NCBI GenBank assembly: GCA_036674765.1
Contig: JARVKI010000031.1
Location: 1 to 64,000, forward strand
Source of the DNA: Seiridium cupressi
Taxonomy: Eukaryota; Ascomycota; Sordariomycetes; Amphisphaeriales; Sporocadaceae
DNA: 64,000 bases
Direction of reading: 5' to 3'
Shown here one piece after another: positions 1 through 12,036 of the stretch; position 1 is the first letter of the stretch, and each line of letters opens with the position of its first letter. The translations under genes and the position numbers were made by a program. The notes under the pieces were generated by a model, which worked only from the letters and a program-made list of their open reading frames with translations, searched no databases and was not told where the DNA came from.

Positions 1-204
1 CCAATCCCCCTGGGCCCGGTCATACTCCATGTCTCCAACCAACTCCCTCACTTTTTTTATACATTGTTTGTGGTAATTTTTTTTTTTTTTTTTCCCACAC
101 TGGCTGTTTGTCCCCCCCCCCCCCCCCCCCCCCCAATTGACTCGTGGTGAATACGGTATATGTACAATGCTCCTCGTCTCAGTCCTCCCGGCCAGCGCCC
201 TGCC
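1..204. other. Intergenic / 3' flank of NDUFB3
   Basis: No gene is visible. The stretch holds the 3' flank of the minus-strand complex I gene, a T-run at about 78-93 and an uninterrupted C homopolymer at about 111-134. No open reading frame here resembles a protein family. Confidence 0.6.
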
Positions 205-605
205 TTAGTGGTGCTCCTCGCCATGGTGATGGTCGTCCTTCAAGAACAGGTATTCGTATCCGCAGTAAGCCGCAAACGCGACGGCCGCTATTCCAAAGCC
301 CGGGAAGGCACCCTTGAGTCGGTTCCATCGCGAGAACTGTCCGGTGTAGCGCCATGCCTCTCTGCGCCGAAGTTAGCCGCCCATGCATCTTTACCAACCG
401 AACTTGTTCCACGACTCACGCTCTCTCCCAGGGGTCATATCTCGGTTGACCGGCCGCGCCTACGAACTTCCTGACGTCGAAGCCAGTGACGTTGGGCTTT
501 CCGCCGTGCTGCGCTCGTAATAACCTGTGCGTCATCAGCATGGACCGAGGGCAACGGGCGGCTCTGCAGCCACCGGACAATGTGCTCGTACCTTGTAGGA
601 TACAT
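205..605 (-). CDS. NDUFB3: NADH:ubiquinone oxidoreductase subunit NDUFB3 (B12)
   Basis: Accessory subunit of the membrane arm of mitochondrial complex I. Three exons on the minus strand are deduced: 592-605, 420-524 and 205-361. The introns are 67 and 58 nt, with GTACGA and GTGAGT donors, and the second has a CTAAC branch site. Phases close to give 91 residues. The family signature is the block NVTGFDVRKF at about 16-25 followed by RYDPWERAEAWRY at 33-45. One transmembrane helix lies at about 59-78 and the protein ends in a His/Glu-rich tail (HHHGEEHH), as usual for fungal B12 subunits. The body and last exon are secure. The 14-nt first exon (MYPT) is inferred from splice signals, and an in-frame ATG at the start of exon 2 is an alternative. 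Confidence 0.85.
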
Positions 606-1281
606 GGTGGGCGTGGTTGCTGTCTGCACAACAAATCCTGTCCTGCAGAGAGTGGTATGTTCTCAATTGACTGGGAGCTGGACGTCCCGCGGCATGCAAT
701 TGGGAGCTTGTAGGCCGGCTATATGCAATGCATCAATTGAAGCTGGAACTAGGGTTTCTCCGAAGATCCGGCGAGAGCTGCGCTGAAGCCCCCGACGGGG
801 GGCCGTGGTCTGTGCTCAACCTTCCCAAGCCAACCCGGAAGGCTGTTGATGCGCTTTGGCCAGTCGCCAAGTCGAAAGTCATCCTCCACCCCGGGAAGCC
901 AGTCTCTATTCCATATTACAGCAGCATTTTTGACGACCAACTCGGGGTGTTCTCGATAAAATAAAGGCCTATTTATAGACCGTTACCATTACTTATACAC
1001 CGGGATCGCTCACCACGATATATACGCAAAGCGTGCTCGGCCCCGTCGCTTGGACTGACGCCCCTCCAATCGCATTCTCAGCCCAAGCCCCGGGAGTACT
1101 CGACGAGAGGAATTGAACCATAACTTAACTCACTCGCGCAAGTTTGAACCGACTCAAAACCCCGAAAGCCCAACTTTCCACTCTCGAGGTCGCTTCGGCG
1201 CTTCCCCCATGACGACCAATCCCAAGATTCTATACCGTCTCGTACATGCAAGCAGGATCAAGGAGGACTACATGAGATACC
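606..1281. promoter_or_regulatory. Divergent promoter region NDUFB3 / POP2
   Basis: About 680 bp between two divergently transcribed genes, so it must hold both promoters and leaders. No convincing further gene is present. No defined operator was recognised. Confidence 0.5.
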
Positions 1282-2859
1282 ATGCCTCAACCGCCAAATA
1301 GGTTCCAATCGGGACCGCCTTCCATCTCGCCGTACCAACACCAGTTCGCGAACCATCCCTCCCAGTCCCATGCCGGAACCCACCAACCACCAGGTTATCT
1401 GGCTAACTCCCAGATGAACCCTTTTGGTGCCTCGAACGGGCTAGGTGGCCTCGGAGCTGGCATAAACGCAGCCGCAGGCTTCGGCGTGGGGAATCTGGCC
1501 GGCGCAGGTGATCAGACCGGCCTAGGCAGTCATGCTGCGCGGATGGGGTTTGCCCACGGTGCGCAACTACAGCAGCAGCAACAACATCCCCACCAGCAAA
1601 CCCACGGCCTCGGGGGCGAGCATCCCACCCGAACTGGCGGTGCGGCTAAGAATCGCATACGAGACGTCTGGAGGCATAACCTGAACGAAGAAATGGCAGT
1701 CCTAAGAGAGCTGGTTGACGATTACCCTTACGTGTCCATGGTAAGGCCCACCTGAGTGGCGGGGATGGGCGTGTACTAATGAGTCGCGAAACAGGACACC
1801 GAGTTCCCCGGTATTGTCGGGCGCCCCATGGGCAACTTTATCGACAAAAGCGACTATCACTACCAAACACTGCGCGTGAACGTTGATATGCTCAAGATCA
1901 TCCAAGTCGGCATAGCGCTCTTCAACGAAAACGGCCAGACCCCACCAGCGAAACCAGAACAACTCGACTCTAAAGACCTCAGCCCTACTTTGCGCAAGTA
2001 CATCGCGACTCATGGCTCGATACCATACGCCTGGCAATTCAACTTTCACTTCGACGTCAAGGAGGACATGGCAAATGAGAGCTCCATACAGTCTTTACAA
2101 CAAGCAGGTATCGACTTTGAAAAGTTGCGACTGGATGGCATAGACCCGAACGCCTTTGCTGCGTTGATGACTACGTCGGGTCTGGTAAGCGACGAGAACG
2201 TGAAGTGGTTGTCCTTCCATGGTGGTTATGACTTTGGCTACTTTACCAAGTGCTTGATGAACCAAGTGCTACCCAATGATGGGTCGCGGTTCGAACACAT
2301 AATGAAGATCTGGTTCCCATCAACCTACGATGTCAAACATCTCCTGAAATGGGCCATAAAGGCGCAAACGCTGGGCGCATTCCAACCCAATGACCCCGGG
2401 GCGGCTGAAATACTCACGAAATTCGAGCAGAAATCGGGATTGGAAGCTCTGGCCGAGTCATTCAAGATTAAGCGGCTTGGTGCAGCTCACCAGGCGGGAT
2501 CAGACAGTCTGCTAACAGGGAAAATATTCTTCCAGCTCAAGGATAAAATCTTTGGCGGCGCAATACCCGACGAGCATATTGGCAAGACATGGGGCCTGTC
2601 CGTTGGAGGTACAATGACGATACCATATACGGGAGGAGCAGGCACTGGCGCACACAACGACAAGGAGAACACGCCCGCTAGTGCGATGAACGGCAAAGTC
2701 AACGGCCCTAGTACTCCGAGTACGTCGACCATCAATCTTGTGTCCACCCCTGCCGCTGCGCAGTCACACAACACCAACGGGAACGGCATTTCGGTGGCGC
2801 CTATGACTCCTGGTGGGGGCGGGGGTGTCCTGGGGCAATTTTTCTCGGGGGCGAGGTAG
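1282..2859 (+). CDS. POP2: CCR4-NOT deadenylase subunit POP2/CAF1
   Basis: 3'-5' exoribonuclease that shortens mRNA poly(A) tails within the CCR4-NOT complex. Two exons are joined (1282-1740 and 1795-2859; GTAAGG donor, ACAG acceptor, TACTAAT branch), giving 507 residues. Residues 1-120 are a low-complexity Gln/Gly/Pro-rich leader with a run of glutamines near 97-101. The DEDD nuclease domain starts at about 124. The catalytic set is visible: Asp154 and Glu156 in DTEFPG, Asp299 in YDFGYF, and His385 with Asp390 in the AHQAGSDS block. This is a DEDDh arrangement with the key residues intact. The Gly/Ser/Thr-rich tail after about 440 is longer than in animal CNOT7. The ATG at 1282 is the first in frame and is well supported; the family assignment is certain. 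Confidence 0.96.
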
Positions 2860-3976
2860 AGCCAAACCCACCGCGGCTCCGGAAACCAGTCCAGGGCATC
2901 CATCGAATCTTCCGGAAACTCATCTAGCGAGCCTTCACTTCTGAATCCGCTTGCACGGGGCTTCACTCCGACCGTGCCTTGAATGGGTTCTCCATCGCCT
3001 CCCCAGTGACCCAACTTCATGATTCAGATATCGCCTACGGGCCCCCAAGAAGTTGAGGCTAGGAAGATACACATTTCCGTTCGTATAGTCATGGCAGGAG
3101 TGGCCTCGGATATGGGATCAAGGCCATCTATCCACCTGGATCTGAACCAAAGTCGTAAAGTGAGAATAATGCGCCTACACTCTCCTGCCTGCTAGTTGCC
3201 TTGAAAACTGGTTTGGATGAAAAGACGAACAGCGTCAAAACATCTCGTTATTTTATACAGCGTCTCTTTTCTCTCACGGAGTGAACGGTTCGGTTGGTTG
3301 TACAGTTCCGTATGTAGGATTAGGAATCATTGATGCCCATCCGGTCAGGGGGATGGCGGTCGGCGAATATACGGCTGAAATTCTTTCTGCTTACATTTGC
3401 GCTTTAATGATTGAGTGAGGGCTGTTAATTGATGGTCACGCCCAAATTTTGATCGGTCCGACAGTGGAGCAGAATAGAAGAATCTTGTGTGACTTGAATG
3501 CGATGATGATCCATCATCGTGCTGAGGTGAATGTTATGCTACCATGACAGTTTGTCGGTTATCTGGAACTCTGAATGCCAAGGTGTCAATCCATCACATA
3601 TTGTGCCTCATTTGTCGCCCCTTTTCATATCAATCTACTGATTGTATTGTGATGCCTGGATAGGATACTAGCTCTCAGGTCTTCCTGTCTTCTGACAGAC
3701 GACAAATATCTGTCTGCACGACCAGGTGAGATCCTCTATAGTTAACGAGTCCAAAAAGTCACGAGCCAGTGAGTTGATAGCCCTCTTCCCCGGACTACGA
3801 ATCAAATCCACAGACGCCGCCAATGTCAGCCCCTATCCACGTCCTTACCTCTATCATGACACGATATTGCTTCAGACCAATGCATCCATAAAAACGCCTT
3901 GACGCTAAAAACCAACTCTGGTGCCCCCCTTTGCTATAACTATAGCCAGAGGCTTTCTCCAGAAAACCATTGCTCA
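2860..3976. other. Intergenic between convergent genes
   Basis: About 1.1 kb between the 3' ends of POP2 (+) and FYV10 (-), serving as 3' untranslated and spacer DNA. Open frames here, including one antisense to the POP2 tail, show no family features. Confidence 0.5.
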
Positions 3977-5454
3977 CTATGTGACGTACACTCTCCGCAA
4001 CCTCTCCTCGCCGAAAATCTCGCCCGTCCTCAAGTCCTTGACTTGGCCTTCCAGCAAACCGGCCTTCTTGGCATAATCTTCTAGCCTCTCCTTTGGATAG
4101 GCCCGGCCATTTGGCAAGAGCATCATGTCATGCTCCACGTGGCTTTTGTCGTGGTGCGCGTAGGGGACGTTCCTCGCCAGCTCGTTCAGTTCTTTGGAAC
4201 AAATCGGGCAAACGTTCTGGAGGCTTGCAACGGTCGTGTTCTCGGCCGTTTGTTGCGAGTCCTGGCTGTGGCACGCCGGCGTCTTGAGGGCCGAGAGACC
4301 AGAGTTGAGCGCCATGTGTAAGCTGGGGATGGAAGGAAGGGAAAGAAGTTTGTTGTGTGTCGCTACAAACAGGTCTGCCAGTACGTTCCATCGCTGGGGC
4401 GAGTAAAGTGCTGCATAAGCCGGGTACGCTGACGCTCGTGAAGGAGGAACAGCGAGGAGGCCGCAAGCTTGACGGACTTCCAGGGCGTGGCTTTGGCGAT
4501 ATGGATGCAGCCACTTCTGGGCATGTTTGATTGCTTCGTTGAGTTTTGAGGGTGTATATGCCCGGACAAGCTCGATGTACTGCTGATACCGTAGCATAAA
4601 TTCGAGGTTTGACTAGGCCATGTCAGTCTTTCAAGCTCAATTTGCGCCGTACATGATGGGAAGACAGCGTCGGGAAGACTCACATCCATCTTCCTCAGCT
4701 CTTTCTTTGTGTCTCCCGCCGTACACCACGCCAGGGCTTCGGTGACACTCCCGCTTCTTAAGCTCTGACTGATTCGTGCCATCTGCTCAAACGTCTCAAC
4801 ATCGACCAGTTCCTCGATCTCCCGGTCCTTGGCTAGCAATCTAGCGCTCTCGCCATATCCTTGTCGCAACAGGTAATCAACCAGCATTCTTTCCAGCCTC
4901 GTACGGCTCCAGCCCTCGTACTTGACATCGTCAAAGCTCTGCATGCTGTAGATCTCAGCCAGATGTCGCACCCGAGCGCCCTCGTGCCGATAAAGCCGCT
5001 CTTCCTCCTCGGCGAGGCCGGTCAGCTTTCGCTTCACACCCCGCATCCGCGCAAGCATGCTGTCTATGGACTTGAGGACATCGTCAGTGGGCGGAGACGT
5101 GTTCACTGCAGTTTGCGCGGTCTCTTTCAACGTATTTCTGATGAACGAGCCATCGCGCTCGAGTTCGTAGTGTGCGGACCGAAAGTTCTTGCGAAGGAGC
5201 TCGAAAGGAAGCCGGAGAAGTGGTTGATCCTGTGATCCAGAGGTTGGAGGTTAGCCCTTCAGCTCCCAGGCCTTGGATAAGGTTGAAATGGGGGGGGGGG
5301 CGGCTGGCATGCGTGCGAGATCGGGGCAGGCGGCATAATGCTTGGGACTTGGAGCGTGGGACTCGGAGCTTGAAGTATCGGCAATCTGGTCTGGGAGACT
5401 TACCAGAAGTAAATGGTTCTCATGTTCGAGCTTTAGTGTCACAGGGTGCGCCAT
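3977..5454 (-). CDS. FYV10: GID/CTLH E3 ubiquitin ligase subunit FYV10 (MAEA/Gid9)
   Basis: RING-type subunit of the GID/CTLH ubiquitin ligase, which in yeast degrades gluconeogenic enzymes. Three exons are deduced: 5404-5454, 4684-5229 and 3977-4612, with GTAAGT and GTGAGT donors. The phases close to give 410 residues, the usual family length. Exon 1 encodes MAHPVTLKLEHENHLLL and exon 2 resumes with the family block DQPLLRLPFELLRKNF. A coiled region precedes a LisH motif at about 124-151 and a CTLH domain at about 160-220. The C-terminal degenerate RING starts with CPIC (Cys334, Cys337) and carries His352, His353 and His357 before LPNGRAY, the fingerprint of the Gid-type RING. The identification is secure. 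Confidence 0.94.
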
Positions 5455-6713
5455 GTTGCTGTCTTGGCTGTTGTCGATCGACAGCAGAGGGCCGAAGTTG
5501 TGGTGGCATGAGCTTGTCCTGTCAATCTGCGTTGACGTCGTTAAGAGGTCGGCACTTCGGACCTAGTGGATCCGTGGGGTAAAGTGGGCTGCCGGATCAG
5601 CTCCCGCCACAGCGGACACTAAACATACCCTTGCACCCTTTGTTGCAAAAGCCGCCGGCATCTCCAATGCTGCTTGGTTCACAGCTTCGTCTTGGTGGGT
5701 TTTCGTACATTGTAGAAAACAGTGCTTTAGCGATATCTTGTTATACCGTGGCACTTCTCAGTGGATTGCACTCTAATAACTGGTATAGACGCAACCACGC
5801 TAGTCGATTAATGTGAATGATGTTGATTAAACGAAGCGATACAAGATATCCAAAGTAACATTGCAGTTTGGTGTCAAGGTTGTAAGATATGGGGAAGGCA
5901 TTCTGGGAAGAAAAAGGTGCGAAAGTCAATGCAGCTAGGGAGTAGAGTAAGACAAAAAAGCTTGCAGATAGTCTTTGAACTGACTTACACGACAGACCCT
6001 TTGCAGTGCATTTAGAAAACAGGTCGAGTGCCTTGAGTTTTCGAGGGAGAAGTGAAGACAATGGGGGTTTCACTATAATCAGGTTACGATAGAAGTACTG
6101 AAAATCCAAGCATATTTCCGACAAAGTTAAGAATTGATGGCTCCCAAGTCCAGGAACAAAACGGCAATGAGGGCGTTTATCGCGATTGAGCGTGCTCGAA
6201 CACATGGCTATTGGTGATAAACGTCGCACATAAAAGCAGGATCTCGTGCCTGTTTATATAAGTTAGACTTACATGGCCTTTGAATGTATATACTCCCCGG
6301 CTTGCAATAGAAATGGTAATAGGCGCGACAGTGAGCTCCTTCTAGGGTAGCCATCTAGGCAGATAAATTCCTAGCGTAAGGGTGATACTTATGGAATTGT
6401 GGAGATAGTATGCAGTGTATCACAGCAAGTCTCTTACAAAAGTAACAAATTCTGCACCATGAGGTGTCGGATCAGGGGTTGCACTCGAGCATGGAGCTTT
6501 GTAAAGTCTGTATATGGATTATGCCTTTGGTTGCCCCGGAAAGCATAAAGACTCTGGTAGAAGTCCAAATCAACAGGCATCAGCAAGAATCGCTGGTTGC
6601 TCCAAAGCTGGCTTGCTGGCTTAATGGGCAACAGCGATGGTTTGCGGTGCTGAAAAACCACAAACGTGGGTTTTCACAGCCTTGGGTTATAATCCCAAGG
6701 CGAGGTTTTTGCC

Positions 6714-6750
6714 TTTTTTTTTTCTTTCTTTCTTTCTTTCTTTCTTTCTC
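6714..6750. repeat. CTTT/T-rich microsatellite
   Basis: A T-run passes into about seven tandem CTTT units and then a C/T-rich stretch to about 6785. It is a simple sequence repeat in intergenic DNA. Confidence 0.9.
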
Positions 6751-8057
6751 CCCTTCTTCCCTTCTTCTTCCGTCCTCACTTTCATTCAATCCCCCTAAAA
6801 TGTGGGTGCGTCAGACATGTGGTAAAAGCAACCCTCTGGTCGAGCGCCTTGTTAGTGATTTAAGAAAGTGGTCAAGCCTACTCAAGCACCGTAGACACAT
6901 ATAGCTGGAAAGCAGGATGCTCCATTCAAGGACAGCAGGACATAAAAGGTCAACATCTCACCAGATCCAAGACATCGGCTTGATGATGCAATGGTAACCC
7001 TCTTACAAAGAAAGAAAGAATCAACCACATCAGGGCGAACTATAGCTATACACCTAACATAATGGTTTCTTTCGACAAATCTTATTAGATAGTACGGGTT
7101 GTCGGGTATATTCTAGGGGGCGCCTCTTCTCAAAAGATGACTATTGGCTGGTAGAATGAATTTGGTCCAAGATATGGTTAGTACTAACTATATGAGAAAT
7201 AAGGTTTAGCCGAAGCATTATTCCAAATATGACTGTCTATGCGGGTCTTAACCGTCAGCAAGAACTTATTAAGTCTAAGTTGTGATGCACACTATAGGAC
7301 GACTTGTATAAATGTCATCCAGTGTAGAGTTAGGTCTTAGTTGGACCTTGTTTACGGTCGTTAGCCGAAGCATGTACGTTAGAGCTGTAGTTATGCGACA
7401 ACTGGAAGCAAGCAAGTCCCCACTCTTGATTCGCACCAGTTGGTCGCCGGCAGGCATCACTAGCGGAAAACAGAACTTCCAAGTCTACTGGGACCCCTAC
7501 TCTGCCTACCACTGCATGCGCTGCATGCGCTGCAACCTAAGCAATTTGGGACGGGGGCGTTGTTGCCTAGGAGCTCACCCAGGCGCGCAAGGGATGGAAT
7601 TGTCGCGATAGTCTTAATCCGTCTCCGCAGAGCCTCGAACCGGCGGGGTCCCGGAAGTGCTACCCACGTACCCTTGCAAATCCGTAGCTGCGGCTGGGCA
7701 CAAGGACCCGTCGCGCACTTCAAGACGACTTCCCACACTGAAACTCTCATCACACCACCCACCCCCGATCCACACCCGCATCACTCTACTGGTCTGTGCT
7801 TCTCTTCCCCCAAGTCATCTGTCAATCACCCCGTGACCTCGCAGCTTCCCGTCCCAAGGCCACTCCCATTTTGCCCATATCATTAAGGCCGATCCCATCA
7901 GCCCGCGAGAAAGGCTGGGAATTATTGCATATTCTTGCACGGGAACGATTCGGATTCCTCCGGTCCGCGCATTGTCGGTTTTGTCATTGCAACAGGAGGC
8001 GGTTCGGCCGGTCGCAAGTGCATTTACCATATCGCCATCTTTTGGCTCTCGATCATT

Positions 8058-8063
8058 CACGTG
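8058..8063. promoter_or_regulatory. E-box CACGTG upstream of the Cbf1-like gene
   Basis: The palindrome CACGTG, flanked as TCACGTGAA, lies about 740 bp upstream of the bHLH start codon. Cbf1-type factors bind TCACGTG, so this could serve autoregulation. A six-base site is expected by chance about once per 4 kb, so its function is only inferred. Confidence 0.35.
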
Positions 8064-8799
8064 AACACAAGTCACGTTCTTGGATCGCGGGGACCGAGGC
8101 GCGCAGTGCTCGCTCGTAGGCGCAAGTCATCCATTGTAAGTCCCGACATTTTCTATCATCAACTCCTGCGACCCTCCATAACTGCTGCTTCCCCCTTTGC
8201 CCTGGAGAGCCTCTGGCCCAGCTGCGTTGCATTGCCGCGCTCAGCCTGCGAGAATCTTCAAAATCACCGTGGGCTCCGTGACCATTGATTGCATGGAGCC
8301 AAGTCCATGGGCAAGCCTGTGGCACCAACTGCAAGTGCGGCTCCATTCGACGTTGAAGCCGTATAAGTCGTCATATCTGCAGCGACGCAGGCTCTCAAGC
8401 AGCGCGTCTGCGACAACGACAGCATCGCCGCTTCAGGACGGCTGGGTCGCTCTCGCGCACCCAACGAGGCGGTCCATTTCTGAGCACCGTCCAATGGATA
8501 GTCTCCGCTGCAGTGATGACACGCCGTACCCCCATGCCTCAATGCCAACCATCCCGCACAATCATGTCGCCCAACGCGACTTGGGCATCCCGTGAAGATG
8601 ATTAGCCTGCCACTCTCTCTTCTTTCGTGATTATGTCTGAGTCATTCTCAGCCGGAGCGCAGCAATCTCCCGTCCATGCCTCACCAGGATGCTGACTGTT
8701 ACAGAGCTTACGACTTGCCTTCACTCCTGAGGAGACGCCACTTGATACTGGGCCTGCTGTAGGTGCCGTCGTCCGACTGAGGTCTTCGCATGCTAAGCG

Positions 8800-9885
8800 A
8801 TGATGGAGTCTGCGGGATATCCTCACAACGAGGTCGCTAGCCTTGAGCAACTCAACACTGCTGATCGCGCCTACCTGGCCGCAATGGCTGAGGCCGTAAC
8901 ACAAGAACAGAACGACTACACAGCGCCAGCATCAACGAGTCCTAGCGGGAGACGGAAGCGAGGCGCCCCTGATTCATCACCCGCTGAGTCACGCCGTGCA
9001 AAGCGCGGTGCACCTACGGCCCCCATGTCCGCTCACCCCGACGTCGACTCTGCAGCTTCCTATGTCGAGAGTGCCGTCGAAGCTGCACAAGCTGCTGCGG
9101 CGGCCAGTGTCAACGCGGCTGATTTCACAGCGTTGCAGCAGGCTACAGCAGACCACCATGAATCTGCCGACCCAGCTAATGCCTCAAGCACAGCTGCTGC
9201 AGCACTAGGTTCCATGTATCCTACCATTCATGTGCCGCCGACGACCGAGGAAACATTTGCTGCTCAGGCCGCCAGTGAGAACGAGCATCAATCCTTCGGC
9301 GCCAGTGAGATGTTGTCGGCGGATGGCCTGCCCGACCCAACAAACCCGGGCCCTTCCCAGGCATCGCAACCGCCGGGCCAGAATGGTCTCCGGTCTAATG
9401 GGCCTATTTTTCAAACTTCAGCTCAGCAGTCATCCGGCCCTAGGCCTGCCGTCGGATCCGAGGAGTGGCATAAGTTGCGCAAGGATAACCACAAAGAAGG
9501 TGAGTTTCACCACCGCACTACTCGTATCACATCAGCACCACTAACCTAACCCCAAGTCGAACGTCGTCGAAGGGAAACAATTAACGAAGGTATTAATGAG
9601 CTAGCCAAGATCGTTCCCGGGTGCGAGAAGAACAAGGGTTCCATCCTACAGCGCGCTGTTTCTTTCATCACTCAGCTCAAGGAGAATGAGGCACAAAATA
9701 TTGAGAAGTGGACACTCGAGAAGTTGCTTACTGAGCAAGCCATCCAGGAACTTAGTACTTCAAATGATAAGCTGAAACAGGAGTGCGAAAGAGCCTACCG
9801 AGAGGTCGCAGCTTGGAAGTCACTTGCCTCAAGCCATGGTCTTCAACTTGCTCAATCCAAGGAAGAATCAGGCAGTTCTACATGA
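8800..9885 (+). CDS. CBF1: bHLH transcription factor, Cbf1/AnBH1-like
   Basis: Nuclear basic helix-loop-helix regulator of the centromere-binding-factor-1 class. In fungi this class binds CACGTG and acts in sulfur/methionine regulation and in chromatin. Two exons, 8800-9499 and 9557-9885 (GTGAGT donor, CTAACC branch), give 342 residues. The first 200 residues are Ala/Ser/Pro-rich and disordered. The basic region NHKEVERRRRETINEGINELAKIVPG spans the splice junction at about 230-255. His231, Glu235 and Arg238/239 are placed for E-box recognition. Helix 2 (SILQRAVSFITQLKENE) is followed by a leucine-rich coiled coil of about 45 residues. A second ATG directly follows the first, so the start is uncertain by one codon. 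The long leader could hide a 5' untranslated exon. Confidence 0.9.
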
Positions 9886-12036
9886 TCAGTTCTCCGAGTC
9901 TCTAGTTTCAGCACACACACACGTTGCTTGGTCGTTTCTCTATACCCCAGATACCGGTCCTTCGGTTTTATGCACAATTTTATTTGGAGCTCGCCAAAAG
10001 GTGCAGCGGCCCGACCTTACGGGCTGGACTGTATGCTTGGCGTAGCACTCTTGGCAGGGTATTCATTTTCTCTCTAGACAACAGTGGCGTTCAGGTGGCC
10101 GGAGTTTGGTATGCTATTAGGAGAATAGGTTTGGACCGGAAAGGTCTCGGATGATATACCATATTGCAAGATGCTGCTTTGAGCATTAATCCAACGTTGC
10201 CAAAGCCGTCAGAATTCTTCAGGCAACGTGAGCAGTGCTGGTTTCGGGCCCAGGTGGATTTACTGAGTCGAACACCTGCGACGGTGTGCTTGTTGGGATT
10301 GCAAGGTGTGGATAGATGCTACTGATAGAGCTGTAGGGGTGCATGCCACTCAAGCATACACTCTGTATAAACCCAAGCTGTCAAAAATGCATATCGTGTG
10401 CCCAACTATGATTTGCGTGTGGCCACATTTCGAAACTGGAGAATGGGTTGAAGGGTATGGAGCATATTCGTTAGTATCGTCAGGTGGGCAGCCGCGGCAG
10501 AGGCGGGACTGAGACAATTTGGTTAGTTCTTGACTGGACGGACGGACAAGTCTTCAGGTCTTGGGCCTCAATATCTCGTAATTCGTACGCAGCAAGCGAT
10601 AGATATTCCTTGTGTGTGGGATATGGCAGCTGGCAGTGAATGAATTCTTGCTGGACGTGCTGTGAGTCGAAACCCAATTGGACGGATATGCATCACTACA
10701 GTACTTGCATTGCACAAGCGTCAAGCAAGTAATCCCACGAAACCATGACGGGCTTAAGCGAATTAGGATTTCTGAGAGCTGCACATCCCGCAGACCAAGG
10801 CACACGTAGCTGGTTTAAGTCGCTGGCCCTGGCCGGATCTGGAAGTCTCGGTAGGGGGCCAACAAAGAAGCATTTGCATGCGCTAACAAATAACTTGCCA
10901 TGAGATCACGGGGTTTTGCCTCAACATCATCTCGACAGACAATGGAAGGACGGCACCATGTGGATGAATGTAGTATATGCAAGCGGACGCCAGGCGCTGG
11001 GCAGTGACAAGCCGGGACAATCTTTGGAAATTGGCCCCTCCGACCCTCTCTGCCCCTCGGCCTTGAGTGGCCTGATGCTTAGCCGCTGCGCTTTTGCAAT
11101 GCCCCAACTCGCGGTGCGGGCAGGTGTCAAGGTGTGCGTGTGTGTGCCTCACCCGGACGGAAAACCTGGGCAAGCTACCGTCCATTTCTTTTTAGGCCTC
11201 CTCTTTCTCTTCCTTTCTTCAACGCCACTCATCGCTCATCCCCTCTTCCTTTTCCACAGCGACTCTTCAACGACACCAACCAGATTGGTAATCACTCCCA
11301 TCAACCGTCTCCCGGATTTTCTCAACCCCACTCTGTTCGCAGAGAGACAATAGCCCTACAACCCTGCGGCTTCTCTGCCTGCTCACACCCGATCCGAGAC
11401 CAGAAGCGACAGGCTGCTTTGTCTGCACTACTCCTCTCACCCATTTCCACCGACTGTCTCGTCTGTATTCCGACGAATCCGTACTGGGAGCCATCCGTTG
11501 CCCAGTCATCAACGTTCCGGCTTTCTCTACTCTAGCCCAGGACCTCCACCAAACCCCACGTAAAAGGGTACGATACACATTGCTGTTTATGTATCAGCAC
11601 GACAAGAACGCAGTGTTTACACACCTACCCCCTCTCACGCTGCAGCCTTTTCGCATACCGCGGAAACCTTGTAGCCCCAACATCAGTTCTGTCGGCTGAA
11701 CCGCTTTCGCAACGAGTTAATGCCTGCCAACGCCCACGATAACCTACCTCCAGTCTCCCCTATGTTTACTACGCATAAGACCCTCTACTGACAGCCTGGC
11801 TCGTCCATCCTCCTCTCTCGACACCGTGTACAACAACGTCTGTCTATCGTCTCCACGACTGCCGCCAACTCGCAAATGACCCGTTGATCATTGCGGATCT
11901 CGTCTCCATACTCTCGACTCCATATCGCCAAAAGAACCAAAAAAAAAAAGCTCCAGTCCGCCTGCTAAAGTGCAGCGGGATTAACCACGTTTTCTACATT
12001 CTCCATTAGATCTCTACTGTCTACAATACCGCCACC
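9886..12036. other. Intergenic and long leader of eIF5
   Basis: About 2.15 kb. The right half (about 11190-12030) is rich in C/T tracts with few purine runs, as in strong fungal promoters and long leaders of translation genes. An A-run at about 11938-11949 interrupts it. No further gene is supported. Confidence 0.5.

Larger units (their letters stand above)
5455..8799. other. Long divergent intergenic region FYV10 / CBF1
   Basis: About 3.3 kb without a supportable gene. The left part has lower G+C and scattered short open frames without family features. A CTTT microsatellite sits near 6715-6749. The stretch from about 7700 to 8799 is pyrimidine-rich in places and is probably the promoter and leader of the bHLH gene. 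It includes an E-box at 8058-8063. Confidence 0.5.

Noticed and set aside
2487..3020. 177-codon frame antisense to the POP2 tail
   Set aside because: It is a shadow of the Gly/Ser-rich POP2 C-terminus in codon phase, with no recognisable domain.
5741..6229. 162-codon minus-strand frame
   Set aside because: It lies in lower-G+C intergenic DNA, with no domain, no splice context and an unusual composition.
6680..6700. Perfect 7-bp hairpin with 7-nt loop followed by T-runs, resembling a tRNA T-arm
   Set aside because: There is no matching 5' acceptor strand, no D-arm or anticodon arm, and the loop lacks the TTCRA core; it is not a tRNA and has no terminator meaning in a fungus.
7630..7660. TCGAACC motif suggesting a minus-strand tRNA B-box
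   Set aside because: No 5-bp T-stem or acceptor stem can be formed around it.
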